Shown here piece by piece: positions 9,245-18,116 of a stretch of DNA of 64,000 nucleotides; the first letter of the stretch is position 1, and the number at the start of each line of letters is the position of its first letter. Source of the stretch: Deltaproteobacteria bacterium. GTDB taxonomy: Bacteria > Desulfobacterota > Desulfomonilia > UBA1062. The position numbers and the translations under genes were made by a program. The stretch is taken from assembly GCA_018433085.1 (NCBI GenBank), contig JAHDRW010000004.1, positions 62,001 to 126,000 of the forward strand, in the 5' to 3' direction. The notes below the pieces were generated by a model, which did not search any database, was not told the origin of the DNA, and saw nothing but the letters and a program-made list of their open reading frames with translations.

Positions 9245-11143
9245 ATGTCTTTTCCGCACCGGCGTTCCCCGGCGGCCGGACACCGTGATGCCATGAACGC
9301 GGCCATGACCAGGCGGCTCGGCTTTCTCGACGTCTTCTCCATCACGAGCGGGGCCATGATCAGCTCCGGGCTTTTCATTCTGCCCGGGATCGCCTATGCC
9401 TACACCGGCCCTGCGCTGGTGCTCTCCTACTTCATCGCCGGTCTGGCGACCCTGGCCGGCATGCTCAGCACCGTGGAGATCGTCACGGCAATGCCCATGG
9501 CCGGGGGAAACTATTTCTTTATCACGCGCACCCTGGGACCCGCGATAGGCACGGTGGCCGGACTGTTGAGCTGGTTTTCCCTGGCCCTGAAGAGCTCGTT
9601 CGCCCTGGCGGGACTCTCCATTTTCCTGGTGCTGGCGGTGGAGATGAATTATCAGATCGCGGCATCGGTCATCTGCATCGCCTTTGTCGGGGTCAACATC
9701 GTCGGCTCCCGGGAGACCGGAAGGCTGCAGATCTTCCTGGTGGGGTTCCTGCTGGTGCTCATGCTCCTCTATATCGTCCTGGGGTCCACCCGGGTGCAGG
9801 GGGAAAACGTCCTTCCCTTCGTGCCCCACGGATGGCTCCCGGTCTTCTCCACCGCGGGGCTCATCTTCATCTCTTATGGCGGGCTCATGCAGGTCGCCTC
9901 GGTCGCGGAGGAGATCAGGGACCCGGGCAGGGTGATCCCGCAGGCCATGATCGCCGCCTTTGTAGTGATCCTGTTCTTCTACCTGCTCATGATCTTCACC
10001 ACCGCAGGGGTCCTGGCCCCGGGCGAGCTCAGCGGCTCGCTGACGCCAATCAGCACGGGTGCGTCCGCGTTCATGGGCCGTACCGGCACCGCGGCCATGA
10101 GCGCGGCCGCAATCCTGGCCTTCGTCTCCACCGCAAACGCCGGAATCATGACCGCGTCGCGCTACCTGTTCAGCCTGAGCAGGGATAATCTCCTGCCCGC
10201 GTTCTTCGGGGTCATGAACACTCGATTCCAGACCCCGCACCGGGCCGTGGTCGCAACGGGCATCGTGGTCGTGGCCACCCTGTTCCTTAAGCTGGAGATC
10301 CTTGCCGAGGCGGCGTCCACGGTGCTCATCCTCAGCTACCTGCTCTCGTGCCTGAGCCTGATCATTCTCCGGGAGAGCCGGATCTTCAACTACCACCCCG
10401 TATTCCGGGCTCCCTGGTACCCTGCCCTGCCCGTGGTCGGGATTGCAGGCTATATCCTGCTCCTCATCGGGGTCGGGTGGGATGCAGTGATCATCACCGC
10501 GATCATGATCGCGGGAGGTCTCCTTTTCTACTGGATCTACGGCAAGGTGCGCTCCGAGCGGGAGTACGCCCTGCTCCACCTGGTTGAGAGGGTCTCGGAC
10601 AGGGAGCTCACCCGGGGGCTCCTGGAGTCGGAGCTCAGGCAGATCGTCATCGACCGTGACGACATGGGGTGCGACATATTTGGCGAGCTGGTGAGCGAGG
10701 CCGTGGTGATAGACCTGCAGCCCCTTGCAACCGGCCGGCACGAGCTCTTCGACGCCATTGCCGAGGGCCTTGGAACCAGGTTGGGCATGGACAAGGACAC
10801 CATAGCCGAGGCGCTCCACGAGAGGCACGGCAGGGAGTCCACCATGATCCAGCCCGGCAGCGCCGTATCGGACATCGTCCTGGAAGGAAACGGGGTTTTC
10901 GAGGTGGTGCTGGTACGCAGCCGCCAAGGGGTCATTCTCGAAGAGGGAGTGGAGCATGTCCACGCCTTTTTCCTCCTGGCCGCCTCACGGGACCGGAGAA
11001 ACCGCTATCTGCTGTCCGTCTCGTCCATCGCGCAGATCATCCAGGACCCGGGCTTCGAAAAACGCTGGCTCGACGCCCGCTCTCCCCAGCAACTCCGCGA
11101 CCTGCTCGTGCTCGGCGGACGCAGGCGGGTCTGCACCCTGTAG
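9245..11143 (+). CDS. APC-family amino-acid permease fused to a degenerate PTS EIIA domain
   Basis: The 632-residue product has about 12 membrane segments in residues 20-430 with APC features: FSITSGAMISSGLFILPG in segment 1, then GGNYFFITRTLGP and VAEEIRDPGRVIP. Residues about 475-625 are a cytosolic domain resembling the PtsN-type EIIA fold. Lined up with the EIIA active-site region (GIAIPH), the query reads GSAVSD, so the phosphorylatable His is Asp543. Phosphotransfer is therefore unlikely. The tail may act as a fixed or phosphomimetic regulatory domain. ATG 9245 is preferred over 9191 and 9293, but its ribosome site is weak. The transported solute is unknown. Confidence 0.85.
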   Translation: MSFPHRRSPAAGHRDAMNAAMTRRLGFLDVFSITSGAMISSGLFILPGIAYAYTGPALVLSYFIAGLATLAGMLSTVEIVTAMPMAGGNYFFITRTLGPAIGTVAGLLSWFSLALKSSFALAGLSIFLVLAVEMNYQIAASVICIAFVGVNIVGSRETGRLQIFLVGFLLVLMLLYIVLGSTRVQGENVLPFVPHGWLPVFSTAGLIFISYGGLMQVASVAEEIRDPGRVIPQAMIAAFVVILFFYLLMIFTTAGVLAPGELSGSLTPISTGASAFMGRTGTAAMSAAAILAFVSTANAGIMTASRYLFSLSRDNLLPAFFGVMNTRFQTPHRAVVATGIVVVATLFLKLEILAEAASTVLILSYLLSCLSLIILRESRIFNYHPVFRAPWYPALPVVGIAGYILLLIGVGWDAVIITAIMIAGGLLFYWIYGKVRSEREYALLHLVERVSDRELTRGLLESELRQIVIDRDDMGCDIFGELVSEAVVIDLQPLATGRHELFDAIAEGLGTRLGMDKDTIAEALHERHGRESTMIQPGSAVSDIVLEGNGVFEVVLVRSRQGVILEEGVEHVHAFFLLAASRDRRNRYLLSVSSIAQIIQDPGFEKRWLDARSPQQLRDLLVLGGRRRVCTL

Positions 11144-11352
11144 CGTTTTAGGCAATGCAGCTCGCTGTATGCGGACACCTTTTTCGAGCCCGGGAGGGCA
11201 CACCTCCGCAAATCCGCCTTGCTCATCCATTGCCTTGCAATACCGGGCCTCACACGGGCGATTTTTACCCCGCCCGGCTCTATGCCTGTCCGGTTCCTGC
11301 TTGAGATGCATGTCCCGCCCCTTATTCTCATGAACCATAGGGGGAGACGGCC

Positions 11353-12306
11353 ATGAAGATAGGTTTCCATGCCTCCCACGAGCAGTTCGCCCCGAGCGCC
11401 CTGCTTGACCTTGTCGTGCAGGCACAGGCTGCGGGCTTCCAGGCCGCCACATGCTCGGACCACTTTCACCCGTGGAGCGAGGCCCAGGGACAGAGCGGGT
11501 TCGCGTGGTCATGGCTGGGGGCGGCTCTCCAGGCAACCGAACTGCCCTTCGGCGTGGTATGCGCGCCCGGGCAGCGGTATCATCCCACCGTCATCGCCCA
11601 GGCCTCGGCCACGCTCGCCGAGATGTTCCCCGGCCGGTTCTGGCTCGCCCTGGGAAGCGGCCAGCTGCTCAACGAAGGCATCACAGGCGAGGGATGGCCC
11701 CCCAAGAGGATGCGGAACGAGCGTCTGGAGGAGTGTGCCGGGATCATCCGGTCGCTGTGGGCAGGGGAAAGGGTGACGGGGTACGGCCACATCCTGGTGG
11801 AGGATGCACGGCTCTACACCCGTCCCGAGACCCCGCCGCTCCTGATCGCAGCAGCGCTGACGCCCGAGACCGCGGAGTGGGCGGGCGGATGGGCGGGCGG
11901 GCTGATCACCATATCCAGACCCGTCCGGGAGCTGAAAGAAGTGGTCGATGCATTCCGCAAGGGCGGCGGAGAGGGCAAGCCCCTGTTTCTCAAGGCCCAA
12001 ATCTCCTATGCAGCGGATGATGAAAGCGCCATGCGGGGAGCCTGGGAGCAGTGGCGGACCAATATCTTCGAAAGCCCTGTGCTCAGCGACCTGCGCCTGC
12101 CGGAGCAGTTCGCCGCGGCAGCACGGTTCGTGACCCGGGACGACCTGCACGGGCACGTTCGCATCTCTTCGAGCGCGCAGAGACACGCACAGTGGCTGCG
12201 CCAGGATATCGACCTGGGTTTCGACCACATCTATGTGCACAACGTCAACCCGGACCAGGAAAACTTTATCCGCGATTTCGGCGAACAGGTGCTCCCCCTG
12301 CTCTAA
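11353..12306 (+). CDS. Luciferase-like flavin-dependent oxidoreductase (TIGR03885-type)
   Basis: This 317-residue TIM-barrel protein belongs to the bacterial luciferase-like superfamily (MKIGFHASHEQFAPS, CSDHFHPWSEAQGQSG, WLALGSGQLLNEGITG). It most resembles the subfamily described as probable non-F420 flavin oxidoreductases, expected to use FMN. Substrate and product are unknown. The start has GGGGGAGACGGCC upstream. The GH15 gene begins 25 bases after its stop, so the two are probably cotranscribed; that subfamily is often beside sugar or stress genes. Confidence 0.85.
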   Translation: MKIGFHASHEQFAPSALLDLVVQAQAAGFQAATCSDHFHPWSEAQGQSGFAWSWLGAALQATELPFGVVCAPGQRYHPTVIAQASATLAEMFPGRFWLALGSGQLLNEGITGEGWPPKRMRNERLEECAGIIRSLWAGERVTGYGHILVEDARLYTRPETPPLLIAAALTPETAEWAGGWAGGLITISRPVRELKEVVDAFRKGGGEGKPLFLKAQISYAADDESAMRGAWEQWRTNIFESPVLSDLRLPEQFAAAARFVTRDDLHGHVRISSSAQRHAQWLRQDIDLGFDHIYVHNVNPDQENFIRDFGEQVLPLL

Positions 12307-12331
12307 GTGCTTGAAAAGGACTCCCTGGAAG

Positions 12332-14227
12332 ATGCCCGTACGATCGAACGAATACAGCCCGATCGCAGACTATGGGGTTATCGGTAACCTGAGGACCGTA
12401 GCACTGATATGCAGAAACGGCTCCATCGACTGGTGCTGCTTTCCGCACCTCGAGCACCCGAGCGTATTCGCCGCCATCCTGGACGTACGGCAGGGAGGCC
12501 GTTTCAAGATATCCGTTCCGGGTGCCCGGGGAAACCAGCGCTACCGGGGGGACACGAATGTCCTGGAGACGCGGCTCGTCTCCGATGCCGGGCGGCTCAC
12601 CATCACCGATTTCATGCCTCTTTCAGGGGATATCCAGGGAATCGGGCCGTCCGAGGCGCCGGCAGAGATCCACCGTATCCTTCAGTGCGAGGGAGAGCAG
12701 ATGGATGTGGAGGTCGAGTGGTCTCCCCGGTTCGATTATGCACGGGCTCCCACCCGCATGGAACGGATCAGGGGAGGATGGCTCGCCGGAGGCAGGGACG
12801 AAACCATGGTTCTGTGCGGCATGGACAACGCACGGATCGAGGAGGAGGAATCCGGCCCAGTACTCCTCTCCCGGTTTGCCATGAGAGCCGGAGAGACACG
12901 GGTGCTCCTGACACGGTGGGGCACCGGAAACGTTGAGCACTCTCTGGACGAATCCATGGAAAAGCTCGGCAGAACCCTGGAGATCTGGATGGCGTGGGCG
13001 CACCGGGAAAGCGTGGTCCGGTCGGAGAAATGGGCAGGAGAGTGGCTCCCCATGGTGATCCGCTCCGAGCTCGTCCTGAAGTTGCTGACCCATGCGGACA
13101 CAGGGGCCATCGCCGCGGCTCCCACCACCTCGCTCCCGGAGACCATCGGCGGGGTTCGCAACTGGGATTATCGCTACTCGTGGATCCGCGACTCGGCGCT
13201 GACCGCGCAGGCTCTCGTTTCCATGGGGCACAGGAACGAGGCACTGGAGCTTCTCTCCTGGATGGAAGATATATCCGCGGCCCAAGACGAAGACCGGTGG
13301 GACCTGAAGATCATGTATGGACTATGCGGCGGACCCGCGCCGGAGGAGACACGCCTCGACCACCTGGAGGGTTATCACGGCTCGAGTCCGGTCGTTGTGG
13401 GCAACGGGGCTGCGAAGCAGTTTCAGCTCGAGACATACGGCGAGCTGCTCAATGCAGGCTATGAGCTGGTGAGGCGGGGGGAAAGGCCGGGGACCGAAAT
13501 CATGGGCTTCCTCAGGCAGACGGCGGATCACCTGCTGGATGTCTGGGACCGGCCCGATCACGGCATCTGGGAGATGCGCACCGGAAAACAACACTTCACC
13601 TACTCGAAGGTCATGGCGTGGGTGGCGCTGGACAAGGCCGTGCAGCTCTCCGCGCATCTCGGCTTCCCGCGTGATGTGTCCGCGTGGCGCGCGGCAAGGG
13701 AAGGCATCCACGAACAGATACTCCTTCGCGGTTTTGACGAGGATCTGGGCTCGTTCGTCATGGCGTACGGGTCAAAGGACCTGGACGCGGCGAACCTGCG
13801 CATCCCCATCCTGGAGTTCCTGCCCACAGACGATCCCCGGGTCCGGGGTACGATAGACCGCACCATGGAGCGCCTCACCGAAAACGGCCTGGTCTACCGG
13901 TATCATGCGGACGACGGCCTGCCCGGGCAAGAAGGCGCCTTCGGCCTCTGCTCGTTCTGGCTCGCCGATGCGCTCTCCCTCTCCGGCAGGATCGACGAGG
14001 CATGGGAAGCATTCACGGCCGTGGCTGGACGGGCCAACCATGTGGGGCTCTTTCCCGAGCAGTTCGACGCGGGCACAGGAGAGTTCCTGGGCAACTTTCC
14101 CCAGGCATTCACCCATATCGGGCTGATCAACAGCCTGCTCTACCTGGCCTATGCAGAAGGGAAAGAGCTGCCCGAGCATGCGCCCATCGGCACCTCGATG
14201 CACATGAGCCGGCCGTGGAATATCTGA
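12332..14227 (+). CDS. Glycoside hydrolase family 15 protein
   Basis: The 631-residue protein has the N-terminal beta-sandwich plus (alpha/alpha)6 barrel arrangement of GH15 (glucoamylase or bacterial trehalase-like). Barrel motifs include GGVRNWDYRYSWIRDSALT and DLKIMYGLCG. Likely catalytic Glu residues are E414 in HGIWEMR (acid) and E576 in LFPEQFD (base), as in family members. No signal peptide is seen, so it is cytosolic. The substrate could be trehalose or another alpha-glucoside; sequence alone does not decide. ATG 12332 gives the expected family N-terminus (SNEYSPIADYGVIGNLRTVAL). It lies between a flavin oxidoreductase and a rhodopsin-transducer-like gene. Confidence 0.92.
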   Translation: MPVRSNEYSPIADYGVIGNLRTVALICRNGSIDWCCFPHLEHPSVFAAILDVRQGGRFKISVPGARGNQRYRGDTNVLETRLVSDAGRLTITDFMPLSGDIQGIGPSEAPAEIHRILQCEGEQMDVEVEWSPRFDYARAPTRMERIRGGWLAGGRDETMVLCGMDNARIEEEESGPVLLSRFAMRAGETRVLLTRWGTGNVEHSLDESMEKLGRTLEIWMAWAHRESVVRSEKWAGEWLPMVIRSELVLKLLTHADTGAIAAAPTTSLPETIGGVRNWDYRYSWIRDSALTAQALVSMGHRNEALELLSWMEDISAAQDEDRWDLKIMYGLCGGPAPEETRLDHLEGYHGSSPVVVGNGAAKQFQLETYGELLNAGYELVRRGERPGTEIMGFLRQTADHLLDVWDRPDHGIWEMRTGKQHFTYSKVMAWVALDKAVQLSAHLGFPRDVSAWRAAREGIHEQILLRGFDEDLGSFVMAYGSKDLDAANLRIPILEFLPTDDPRVRGTIDRTMERLTENGLVYRYHADDGLPGQEGAFGLCSFWLADALSLSGRIDEAWEAFTAVAGRANHVGLFPEQFDAGTGEFLGNFPQAFTHIGLINSLLYLAYAEGKELPEHAPIGTSMHMSRPWNI

Positions 14228-14277
14228 AGAGACGAGGCAGGACGTTTCTCGTCCCTTGAAAAGAGAAGGATGATGAT

Positions 14278-14658
14278 ATGAATGAACCCATAGGACGCAG
14301 ACAATGGGCCGTGCCCGAGGGGTATATCCCCGGGTGGAGCCACGGCCCCGAGCCCGAGTTTGCGAGCCACGAGACGGTCTGTCTCCTGAACGCGTCCGAC
14401 AAGGATGCGCAGGTGGTCATCACCGTCTTTTACTCCGACCGGGAGCCTTCGGGCCCCTACCGGGTAACCGTGCCGGCTCGCAGGGTGAAGCACGTGCGTT
14501 TCAACAACCTCACCGATCCGGAGCCCATTCCCCTGAGCACCGACTTTGCGAGCTACATCGAGTCCGATGTCCCCATCGTGGTCCAGCACACCCGTCTCGA
14601 CTCGCGTCAGGCGGAGAACGCCCTGCTCAGCACCATCGCGTATGCGTCCGGAGACTGA
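14278..14658 (+). CDS. Anabaena sensory rhodopsin transducer (ASRT) family protein, copy 1
   Basis: The 126-residue soluble protein carries the ASRT (PF07100-type) pattern: WAVPEGYIPG, ETVCLLNASDKDAQV, VPARRVKHVRFNNL, then ESDVPIVVQHTRLDSRQAEN. In Anabaena the family member is a tetrameric beta-sandwich that binds a microbial rhodopsin, but most homologues lie in genomes without one and their ligand is unknown. No rhodopsin gene is in the window. The ribosome site is AGAAGGATG. It is 50 bases behind the GH15 gene, so it is likely in the same transcript. Confidence 0.85.
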   Translation: MNEPIGRRQWAVPEGYIPGWSHGPEPEFASHETVCLLNASDKDAQVVITVFYSDREPSGPYRVTVPARRVKHVRFNNLTDPEPIPLSTDFASYIESDVPIVVQHTRLDSRQAENALLSTIAYASGD

Positions 14659-14862
14659 AGCCTGTCCCGTGGGCAGCCGGCCGGCGCAGCCCCACCATGA
14701 TAAGGAACACGGCTGCGACAGGGACGCTCCCGACGGGTACGAGGGTGAAGGGACGCGTGAATACGACACACGGTCACCCGAGAGACCCGCAGGCAGGGAA
14801 GGATTGCCCGCGGCTGACGGGCGGGAACCGCCCCTGCCCTTTTATAGGCAAGGAGGACGGCC

Positions 14863-16068
14863 ATGGAAAAGGAATTCTCGAACTGGTCCGGAAGCATGAG
14901 ATTCACGCCCGGTGAGAGGACCGCGCCCCGGGACGAAGCAGAGCTCGCCGAGCTGGTGCGCCGGGCCGCAGAGAGGAAGATCACGGTCCGGCCCGCTGGC
15001 GCGGGCCACTCGTCCCAGCCCCTGGTGGCCACGGAGGGCATCCTCGTCTCGCTCGAGCATATCAAGGGGCTCGAGTCGCCGGACCTCGAGGCCCGCGAGG
15101 CAACGCTCAAGGCCGGCATGATGCTCAAGGAAACCGGCGGGGCCCTGCTGGAGCACGGGCTTGCCATGGAGAATCTCGGCGATGTCGACTACCAGGCCCT
15201 GGTGGGCGCCGTGGGGACGGGCACCCACGGCACGGGGAGGCACCTGAAAATCCTGTCCGCCCACCTCGTGGAAGTCGGCCTTGTCACGGGCACGGGCGAG
15301 ATCCGCCGGGTTTCTATCGCCGACGACCAGGACTTTATCCAGGCCGCCAAGGTATCGCTGGGCGTGCTCGGGATCTTCACCTCGATGAGGCTGCGCCTTC
15401 TGCCGGCATACCGGCTCCACAGGAGGGAGTGCTGCACGCACATCGACGACTGCATGGCGAATCTGGAGCAGCTCATGGAGGACAACCGCAATTTCGATTT
15501 CTACTGGTACCCGCGATCCGACCTGGCCAGGATCAGGACCATGAACCTCCCCGGCGAGGGAATGCAGGACATCCCTTTCGCCCGGTGCATCAGGGAGAAG
15601 GAAAAATTCGGCTGGAGTTCCGAGGTGATCCCGAGGGAGCGGCATCTCAAGTTCGAAGAAATGGAGTATTCCCTGCCCCTGGAGGCCGGCCCCGCATGCT
15701 TCCAGGAGGTGCGCAAGCGGGTGAAGGAAAGGCACCGCAAACAGGTGTGCTGGCGGGTCCTGTACCGGACCGTGGCGGCGGACGATGCCTTTCTCAGCCA
15801 CAGCTCGGGCCGCGACACGGCCACGATCTCCCTGCACCAGAACAACACGCTGCCCTTCCAGGAATACTTCGACGATATCGAGCCCATATTTCTCGCCTAC
15901 GGAGGGCGGCCCCACTGGGCGAAAAAGCACTCGCTCAACGCAAAAAGGCTGGAACCTCTCTATCCCATGTGGAGCCGCTTCCTGGAAATCCGCAGCCGCA
16001 TGGACCCCGAAGGGGTGTTCCTCAATCCCTATCTGAAGGGCCTGCTGGGGATCGACGCGGGCGCATAG
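14863..16068 (+). CDS. FAD-linked aldonolactone/alditol oxidase-like protein
   Basis: This 401-residue flavoprotein has an N-terminal FAD PCMH/VAO domain and a C-terminal ALO-type domain. PAGAGHSS places H49 where alditol, gulono- and arabinono-lactone oxidases attach FAD covalently, and GGRPHWAKKH (H351) and MDPEGVFLNPYL are signatures of that group. It should oxidise a polyol or sugar lactone, with oxygen or another acceptor; the true acceptor in an anaerobe is open. It is flanked by the two ASRT paralogues. ATG 14863 follows AAGGAGGACGGCC. Confidence 0.9.
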   Translation: MEKEFSNWSGSMRFTPGERTAPRDEAELAELVRRAAERKITVRPAGAGHSSQPLVATEGILVSLEHIKGLESPDLEAREATLKAGMMLKETGGALLEHGLAMENLGDVDYQALVGAVGTGTHGTGRHLKILSAHLVEVGLVTGTGEIRRVSIADDQDFIQAAKVSLGVLGIFTSMRLRLLPAYRLHRRECCTHIDDCMANLEQLMEDNRNFDFYWYPRSDLARIRTMNLPGEGMQDIPFARCIREKEKFGWSSEVIPRERHLKFEEMEYSLPLEAGPACFQEVRKRVKERHRKQVCWRVLYRTVAADDAFLSHSSGRDTATISLHQNNTLPFQEYFDDIEPIFLAYGGRPHWAKKHSLNAKRLEPLYPMWSRFLEIRSRMDPEGVFLNPYLKGLLGIDAGA

Positions 16069-16139
16069 AGACCGGGCCCGGGCTTGCCCACAATGAGAGT
16101 CCGGAACCCCAGCCCCTTTCCAGGGACAAGGAGATATCG

Positions 16140-16547
16140 GTGAAAACAATCGGACAAACCCTCTGGGCCATACCCGGCGGGCACATCCCCCTGCGCGGCA
16201 CCGGGCACGAGCCCGAGCTCACGTCCCACGACCTCGTGTGCCTGCTCAACATGAACGACAGGGATGCCCATATAAAGATCACGATCTTCTATCAGGACCG
16301 AGACCCTGTCGGGCCCTATACTCTGAAGGTGCCGGCACGGCGCGTCAGGCACGTGCGTTTCAACGATCTCATCGATCCGGAGGCCATGCCGCTGGACACC
16401 GATTATGGTGGCGTCATCGAGTCGGATGTGCCCGTGGTGGTCCAGTTCACGCGCCTCGACTCGGGGCAGGCAGAGAACGCCAGCATGAGCGCCATGGCTT
16501 TCCCTGTCGATGAGCCGCAGGTACTTCCGGATAAGGCTAAAAAATGA
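16140..16547 (+). CDS. ASRT family protein, copy 2
   Basis: This 135-residue paralogue of the gene at 14278 starts at GTG 16140 behind ACAAGGAGATATC. It shares LWAIPGGHIP, DLVCLLNMNDRDAH, VPARRVRHVRFNDL and ESDVPVVVQFTRLDSGQAEN with copy 1 and has a longer charged tail. Its stop overlaps the next start (ATGA), so the 55-residue membrane peptide is translationally coupled to it. A shared ligand or mixed oligomer with copy 1 is possible but untested. Confidence 0.85.
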   Translation: MKTIGQTLWAIPGGHIPLRGTGHEPELTSHDLVCLLNMNDRDAHIKITIFYQDRDPVGPYTLKVPARRVRHVRFNDLIDPEAMPLDTDYGGVIESDVPVVVQFTRLDSGQAENASMSAMAFPVDEPQVLPDKAKK

Positions 16548-16711
16548 AAGACAACGGATCGGTGGTCGTTGCCCTGACCATGTACATGAACCACACGCTC
16601 CTGCCGCGCGAGTTCAGGGCCGGCTGGGTAGGCATCGGCCTCATGATCGCGGCCATGCTCTTTTTCGGCCTGTTCTCGATCATCTCCTTCTACGACCTCC
16701 TGTTCGTCTGA
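16544..16711 (+). CDS. 55-residue single-span membrane peptide coupled to ASRT copy 2
   Basis: ATG 16544 overlaps the upstream stop as ATGA. The product reads MKDNGSVVVALTMYMNHTLL then PREFRAGWVGIG, followed by one hydrophobic helix (LMIAAMLFFGLFSII) and ends at TGA 16709-16711. Codon use matches the neighbours. I do not recognise the family. Position suggests it anchors or signals for the ASRT protein at the membrane. Confidence 0.6.
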   Translation: MKDNGSVVVALTMYMNHTLLPREFRAGWVGIGLMIAAMLFFGLFSIISFYDLLFV

Positions 16712-17048
16712 CAAAATCTGCGCCCGAGGTGCAGCCGGGAATTGGGAGATGCCGTTGCCCGGACCGCCCGAGCCCGCCGGCTGAACCTGGACCCGGGCCC
16801 TTTCGCCGCCCCCGCGCCATACACCCGGCTCCCTTTCGCCCCACAGCGCCCGGGTTGATTGTGGTGCCCCCTGCATTACTCCATATCCTATACGCGTCAG
16901 GCACGGCGCTCCCGGCACTGCCCCACAGACCGCGCCATTGCCCGGGCCTGCGGCATTCCCGGGTACGGCCCCTGCCCGAGACCTCCCCGGGGGGCATACC
17001 GACTCGCCCGATACCATGCCCGAGCGGTGAATAACCTGGAGGTGTTTC
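16712..17048. other. Intergenic stretch without a recognised feature
   Basis: This 337-base, C-rich stretch shows no gene, hairpin with T-tract or clear promoter. A ribosome site (CTGGAGGTG) at the end serves the SDR gene. Confidence 0.4.
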
Positions 17049-18056
17049 ATGAAAACCGGCGGAGATATCGTGAAAAGAAGCGGACCTCGGACAAAGACCG
17101 TGGTGATAACCGGGGCGGCCAGCGGGATCGGAAAGGCCGCCGCACTGGAGTTTGCCAGGCGGCACTATCATGTCGTGGCGACGGCGCGCAGCCATGCCGG
17201 CCTGCAGGAGCTCATACCCGAGTGCGTGTCGCTCGGGGCGGAAATCCTGGCCCAGCCTGCCGACGTGTCGGACGGCGCCAGCGTGGAATCCCTCGCCCGG
17301 ACCGCCGTGGATCGGTTCGGCGGGATAGACGTCTGGGTCAACAACGCCGCGGTGTCCCTGTTCGGACGATTCGAGGAGGTGCCTCCGGAGCTCGTCAGGC
17401 GGGTGATCGAGACGAACCTTTTCGGCTATATCAACGGTGCGCGGGCCGTGATCCCCCATTTCAGGAAGCAGGGATCAGGCACCCTCATCAATGTCTCGTC
17501 CGTCGTGGGCAAGATCGGACAGCCCTATACGGGAGCCTACACGATCAGCAAGTTCGCGATCAACGGGCTCTCGGCCGTTCTGCGCATGGAACTGCAGGAT
17601 GCGCCGGGTGTCCATGTCTGCACCGTGCTGCCCGCCTCCATCGACACCCCCCTCTTCCAGGCCGCGGCGAACTACTCGGGAAGGGCGGTCAAACCCATGG
17701 AGCCCGTATACCGGGCCGAAAAGGTGGCGAACACGATCGTCAGACTCGCGGCAAGGCCCAGAAGGGAGGCCTTCGTGGGGGCCTCGGGCAGAATGGGATA
17801 CCTCGCGAGCCTGATCGCCCCTTCGCTGACCGAGAAGGCCATGACCCGGAGGGTTCTCAAGAACCATTTTCAGAAATGGGAGGCCCCGGTGAGCAACGGG
17901 AACCTGTTCGAGCCGGACAACCGGCTGACCTCCATCAGCGGCGGCTGGCTCGGCCCGAAAGAGAGGCCTGGCTTCATGAGAAGGGCGCTTGCGGGCTCCG
18001 GGGCCCTGGCCCTGGGCGCAGGGACCTTGGCGCTGCTCTCCAGGCGGTATCTCTAG
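17049..18056 (+). CDS. Short-chain dehydrogenase/reductase with C-terminal membrane tail
   Basis: This 335-residue classical SDR has TGAASGIG (NAD(P) loop), NNAA, the catalytic Ser in INVSSVVG and YTISK. After the Rossmann domain (to about 250) comes a 60-residue extension ending in a hydrophobic, Gly/Ala-rich helix and RRYL, which could anchor it to the membrane. The substrate is unknown. It follows the ASRT/oxidoreductase cluster in the same direction; SDRs of this length with such a tail are common in general-stress gene islands. Confidence 0.9.
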   Translation: MKTGGDIVKRSGPRTKTVVITGAASGIGKAAALEFARRHYHVVATARSHAGLQELIPECVSLGAEILAQPADVSDGASVESLARTAVDRFGGIDVWVNNAAVSLFGRFEEVPPELVRRVIETNLFGYINGARAVIPHFRKQGSGTLINVSSVVGKIGQPYTGAYTISKFAINGLSAVLRMELQDAPGVHVCTVLPASIDTPLFQAAANYSGRAVKPMEPVYRAEKVANTIVRLAARPRREAFVGASGRMGYLASLIAPSLTEKAMTRRVLKNHFQKWEAPVSNGNLFEPDNRLTSISGGWLGPKERPGFMRRALAGSGALALGAGTLALLSRRYL

Positions 18057-18116
18057 CCTGAAGCCGGATAAAGGGCGCCCTTTGTTGTGCGCTTTTCAGG
18101 CCGGTCGGCCCCGGCA

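Noticed and set aside
14842-16149. A 435-codon frame antisense to the FAD oxidase
   Set aside because: Shadow of a gene with clear flavoenzyme motifs.
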